Shown piece by piece: positions 59,520 through 64,000 of a stretch of 64,000 nucleotides of DNA. The notes below the pieces were generated by a model. It was not told the origin of the DNA. It was given only the letters and a program-made list of their open reading frames with translations, and searched no databases. Position 1 is the stretch's first letter, and each line of letters begins with the position of its first letter. The position numbers were made by a program, and so were the translations under genes. Source of the DNA: Welwitschia mirabilis (Eukaryota; Gnetophyta; Gnetopsida; Welwitschiales); the NCBI GenBank assembly GCA_051453625.1, contig JBOZIK010000001.1:150924968-150988967 (forward strand), read 5' to 3'.

Positions 59520-60102
59520 TAGATATAAAGATATTAAGCAAGCCTTATCAGACTTGGAGTGATACTCCATTATGTGTATGAGAAACTTAGATTAAATGAT
59601 CTTGTACCATTAGCTAATAACTTTATAAAGGTATGATTAATATTAGTTAAAAATGTAATAGTTTCAATAGGTAATTGCTATTTCCTAATAGATTTCATTA
59701 TCTTAGAAATAAAAATAATAAAACATAATATGGTATAAATCATTTTAGAAAAACCTTTTCTTGTGAGATCCAATACTCTCGTTAATTATTGAAAAGATTA
59801 AATGAAAATATTATTTGGTAATTTGACTATAAAAATTTAATATTTTCGACATGATGAAATTATCAAAAGACCCTGAAGAGGTAAATCTTATTAATAAAAT
59901 TTGTTACTCTGGATGTCTTCCTCATGCATTAAATATTTTCCACTTTGAATTCAAATTAACCATTAATAATGAAAATAATTATTTCAATACTTTGAAATTA
60001 TATCATAGAAGTGTAAAACATATTTCTTTAAATCCTATCAAATCTTTGTTTAAGAAATATTTTTTTCAGTATTACTTAAAGAAGCATAAAAATGTCATAT
60101 GA
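59520..60102 (+). pseudogene. Protease and protease-RT linker of element E
   Basis: KQALSDLE, a stop, then YSIM near 59540-59575 aligns with the family's active-site block; the catalytic Asp is present but the following Gly-Ala is lost. The C-terminal block (KFNIFDMM) ends near 59859. From ATG 59851 an uninterrupted 83-codon stretch (MMKLSKDPEEVNLINKICYS, CLPHALNIFHFEF) corresponds to the linker between protease and RT. I see no RT after it. Confidence 0.65.
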
Positions 60103-62831
60103 TGGAACTGATTTGACTTTGCATATTTGAACTCTACTATTGCACTCCTCTTCTTTATTTGAATTTTTAAACTTGTGTGTAGAGTATTCCCTTAAAAATA
60201 TTCCTCATCCTATGCCATTAGTTAATGCTTATTTTTTAACTCTAAGTATAATAGTTATAATGCTTTTTAATCTTCTGAAACTTTTAAAATGAGTCATTCC
60301 ATAGGAATTAAAGTATTTCCTAATACTATTTTTCTTATGAAAATTCCAAAACATTATTACTTATTCAATCATCCACTTAAGCTTATGAATTCATCCATTT
60401 CATTTTCAAATAATCTTATAAAACTCACAAACCATCCACCTCAGTCATTTACTTATGAATTTATAAAACTTAGAGATCAAGGATAATGACTATTAATAAA
60501 AATAAACAATGAGTTATCTCATTACCATCTAAGTAACAATTACAAATAGATCCATTTATAGGTTTTGAAGGAAAATTTATATCTATTTTTATTTTTAACT
60601 TTAAATTCACATTCAATTAAGGTCTATGATTTTAGTGAAACATTGCTAAAAGAGGAGAAATCTATTTTCATCTTATGTTCCTTATATTTAAGTTTTTTGT
60701 TGAGAGCATATCTTTCTTGATTAGGCTAATGAACTAATGAACCTTCTAATGTGTATAAAAAATGAATCCCAGAAGAAGTCAAAAAGAAAAATAATATCTT
60801 TTTTTAAAATGTACATCTTATTAATCACTTAATTGGGTTTATTTAACTCGACTAAAGCTATGAAAACTTGCTAGCAATGTAGCTCTAATGATTTAATTAC
60901 ANNNNNNNNNNNNNNNNNNNNNNNNNNNNNNNNNNNNNNNNNNNNNNNNNNNNNNNNNNNNNNNNNNNNNNNNNNNNNNNNNNNNNNNNNNNNNNNNNNN
61001 NNNNNNNNNNNNNNNNNNNNNNNNNNNNNNNNNNNNNNNNNNNNNNNNNNNNNNNNNNNNNNNNNNNNNNNNNNNNNNNNNNNNNNNNNNNNNNNNNNNN
61101 NNNNNNNNNNNNNNNNNNNNNNNNNNNNNNNNNNNNNNNNNNNNNNNNNNNNNNNNNNNNNNNNNNNNNNNNNNNNNNNNNNNNNNNNNNNNNNNNNNNN
61201 NNNNNNNNNNNNNNNNNNNNNNNNNNNNNNNNNNNNNNNNNNNNNNNNNNNNNNNNNNNNNNNNNNNNNNNNNNNNNNNNNNNNNNNNNNNNNNNNNNNN
61301 NNNNNNNNNNNNNNNNNNNNNNNNNNNNNNNNNNNNNNNNNNNNNNNNNNNNNNCATTAGGCCTATAAATAGTCACTAGCAATGAACATTGATTTCTTTA
61401 TAAAACAACATTCTTAACTCTATTAGAAGAAAATTTCATAACATTGAATGCTTAATGTGATTTAAAGGCTTAAAACAAATGACATGTATGCTAGTAGAAA
61501 AGGAAAATAAAGGAAAGAAATAGATCAGAATTAAAGGCCTTCTATGTTCTATTGCCTTTTAAATTTCATACTTAAATTTTTTAATGATTTCTTAAATTTG
61601 TAATAGTAGTTTAGTCAATAATACACTTATTTGATATTGAGATTTATTAAACATTATAAGACTATAACAAAGATATTAACTTAGGTAGTTTTTTCCTCCT
61701 TTATTTATTGGTTGTGTGGTTGTGTTATTTTTTATATCTTCATTTCCATCTCTATTACCAATTTTACTTCATCTTCATTTCATCACAAATAAAGATCATA
61801 AGGCATAAACCATTTTTTATGAATTAAACTTTTACTTATAATTTTTAAAAAAATTACATTAGGTAGTTTTTTTCTTTTTATACATATATTATGTCACTTT
61901 GCATCTTTGTCTTTCAATAAAAAGAATTGTTGGGATTATTCTAAGGATTTATTCTCAAAATGGTTTAAAGAATTTCTATTATAAAACTTTAAGAATGAAA
62001 TTTAGTGTTGATTAGGGGGTATGACATATAGTTTTTACATTTTTTTCACAAAATTTTCAAATTTGAAAGCCTTGATTAGCCATAAATTTTTGAAAGATAT
62101 ATCATTTTTCAACTTAAATGTTTTGCCTTAGATATTTTTCCCATGTTAATCATTTCATTATTAATGTTTTACTTAGAGTATAGTAAAAGTCTAGTTACAT
62201 ATGTGTTAGCATGTATAAATTGATATTCTAATCAAGTTATCTAATCACTTTAGCTAAATACGAGACATTAACATAATTGTTTTATCATGAAATTATGTCC
62301 TCTATTTCTTTTTAATAGTATCTATGGACTTGTTATCTTCACATGACATTTATCTTATTTTGAAGAACATGCTAAAAAATGATGATCATTTAGTCTAAAA
62401 CATTAGTTCCACTATTTAGATCATTGACACTACTAGTTCTTCTATGTATAAAACTTCAAATCATATGTTCTAAACTTCTCATGAAAAATATAGCTAAATC
62501 TAGTTATGGTCTTGAATAATTTCACCTTAGAAATAACTAGTATCATCAATAACATGACGATGATAATGATTACATGCAATAGTAACATCTGGTAGTGCTA
62601 AGTAAAATGATGGTAAAGAGACATGATAGCATCATTAGTTAACATAAGTCATAGAATCCAAAAGTCAAGTCTTAGTCTTATCATGATTATTTCTATCTAA
62701 TGTAAGATGAAAAAACCTTATAAAATGCTATAAGATATATTTTATAACTACTAACTTAATGTTGTAAGCCAAATATTTATAAGCATTCTCCATGTCATGC
62801 TCACTTATAAAAGAGCCTTGAGCCTTTATTT
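60103..62831 (+). other. Unassigned interior of element E
   Basis: No RT, RNase H or integrase motif recognised. ORF 60289-60486 has no family resemblance. A 453-N gap occupies 60902-61354. The sequence from 61355 onwards is AT-rich and non-coding by eye. Confidence 0.4.
60902..61354. other. Assembly gap, 453 N
   Basis: Flanks are not identical to each other, unlike the two k-mer-overlap gaps, so missing sequence here is probably real. Confidence 0.99.
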
Positions 62832-63543
62832 GTAACATCCTTGACTTTGATAAAGCAATAGAACCTTAGAAACATAAATTTAACATGGCCTTTTAATGAC
62901 TTCCTTTGGGAGTGATCTTGTTTCAAGGATATTTTAAGGAGTCATTTACAACTTCCTTGTTCCTCTTTTAATGTGTTTCTTTTGATTTAATTAAAAGTAT
63001 ATTTTCATTTTATTTTAAGTTATGGATATTTTTTTACTTTTAATGCTTAGTAAACCTACATTAACAAATTATTTTATCATTTGAGTAAGTTCTTAGTCAA
63101 TTATTCTAAGTATCTTTTATTTAAGAAATCTTAAATACATTAATTCCTTACTTTCCATGCTTACTCTAGGACTATGAAGGACTAAGTCACTTTCAAACTC
63201 ACTAATTCACATATGATTAATGTGACTACATCCCCATGACTTTAGCTATCATTACTTGATAATGTAAAGTATGGTTTAGGAAGGCATAAGATATCATTAA
63301 AGTGAAGAATCCTTGGTGGATACGTTGGACGAACTCTTAAATATTGCTTGCTTCCCTACCTCTTCTAATAAAGTTTTAACACATTTCAAATCTCTCTTTC
63401 TCTTTTTTTCTTTTCTTTTATTGTGACTTATAATTAGTCAAGACTTTTGTAATTTCTATACGTTAATCCAATTATTATTGTAAAGAGAATAACATTAAGT
63501 ATTAACTTTAGTTTAAATCTAGTTCATTATACTCAAATTAATA
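62832..63543 (+). repeat. 3' LTR of element E
   Basis: Confidently repeated with 55985-56639 from about 62945 onwards. The proposed start TGTAACATCC at 62832 fits LTR starts of plant gypsy elements, but no clear purine tract precedes it. Confidence 0.7.
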
Positions 63544-64000
63544 CTTGTTATTATTTCTAGTTTTTAATATGAATTGTTTTAAGATTTTCTTTCTTTTAAG
63601 TTTTATTTTGTATAAGAATTAGACTTACCAATTAATTTTTAAACTTTTTATTAAGAAGAACTAGCTTTTATTAGTTTATTTATAGCTTAGTATGAGCTTT
63701 TCAAACTATATCAAAGTTTATTTAGAAAAAATAACTAATGTAACTATTAGAATCAATGGCATCATACGTCGTAAGGGGATAAATAAGTCTTATAAAGAAT
63801 AGAAGGATTAACAAATTATAAGTTAAAAACGTAACCTTATAAGCCACTGCTAAACTAGACTATAAAGAGTAAGGACTACATAATCCTATCTTAACATATA
63901 ACAAATTTATTGTTACTTAACTTTTAATAACAAAAATGTACCACTAAACATACATAATCTTAAGAAGAACTACATAAGTATAGATTGAATTAAGAGTTAG
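63544..64000. other. Unassigned AT-rich DNA at window end
   Basis: No recognised feature on either strand. Confidence 0.5.

Larger units (their letters stand above)
55985..63543 (+). mobile_element. Element E: Ty3/gypsy element with gag and protease
   Basis: Direct terminal repeats (55985-56639 and about 62945-63543, perhaps from 62832), a tRNA-Asp-type primer site at 56645-56662, gag at about 57950-58640, protease and linker at 59520-60102, then no recognised RT or integrase before the 3' repeat, with a 453-N gap in that stretch. A different family from a, b and H: its LTR shares no visible sequence with theirs. Confidence 0.7.

Noticed and set aside
60893-61382. Two minus-strand ORFs of about 155-160 residues
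   Set aside because: They consist of a 453-N gap with a few flanking codons.

Overview
This is AT-rich nuclear DNA of a flowering plant, made almost entirely of decayed retrotransposons. I see no intact host gene, tRNA, rRNA, CRISPR array or bacterial feature. The plant assignment rests on Ty3/gypsy elements of Athila/Tat type with tRNA-Asp-like primer sites, a Ty1/copia element with Sirevirus-like layout, and a plant L1-type LINE. I cannot name the species. Every coding region is a pseudogene, broken mainly by C-to-T and G-to-A changes. Ten runs of N interrupt the window, and some of them are assembly artefacts.

Layout. 1-862: part of a minus-strand Athila-type LTR. 863-5649: nothing recognised, except one member of a 196-bp duplicated sequence. 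5650-54898: one nested block. Its host, called H here, is a plus-strand Ty3/gypsy element. H reverse transcriptase and the first part of RNase H lie at 5650-6639; the rest of RNase H plus integrase lie at 22666-24330; a 3' region with a post-pol ORF follows to 28187; and the 3' LTR is cut into three pieces (28188-28278, 39531-39774, 54027-54898). Element a (6640-22660) sits inside the H RNase H gene. Element b (8178-16278) sits inside the gag gene of a. An LTR element on the minus strand (28279-39525, LTRs about 2.3 kb) and a second minus-strand Athila-type element (39775-54021) both sit in the H 3' LTR. A plus-strand copia remnant (46051 to about 51640) sits inside the latter. Five-base target-site duplications support four of these insertions.

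54899-55985: a LINE reverse transcriptase fragment into which H inserted. 55985-63543: a further Ty3/gypsy element (E) with gag, protease and direct LTR-like repeats. The last 460 bases are unassigned.

How the parts relate. Elements a and b carry gag and protease but no reverse transcriptase or integrase, whereas their relative H carries pol. This is what a non-autonomous family helped by an autonomous relative would leave behind, though decay or assembly loss could mimic it. All Athila-type copies also share a recurring palindromic module of about 35-40 bp with TCATCC/GGATGA arms, found in LTRs, leaders and 3' regions. I regard it as the least explained signal in the window.
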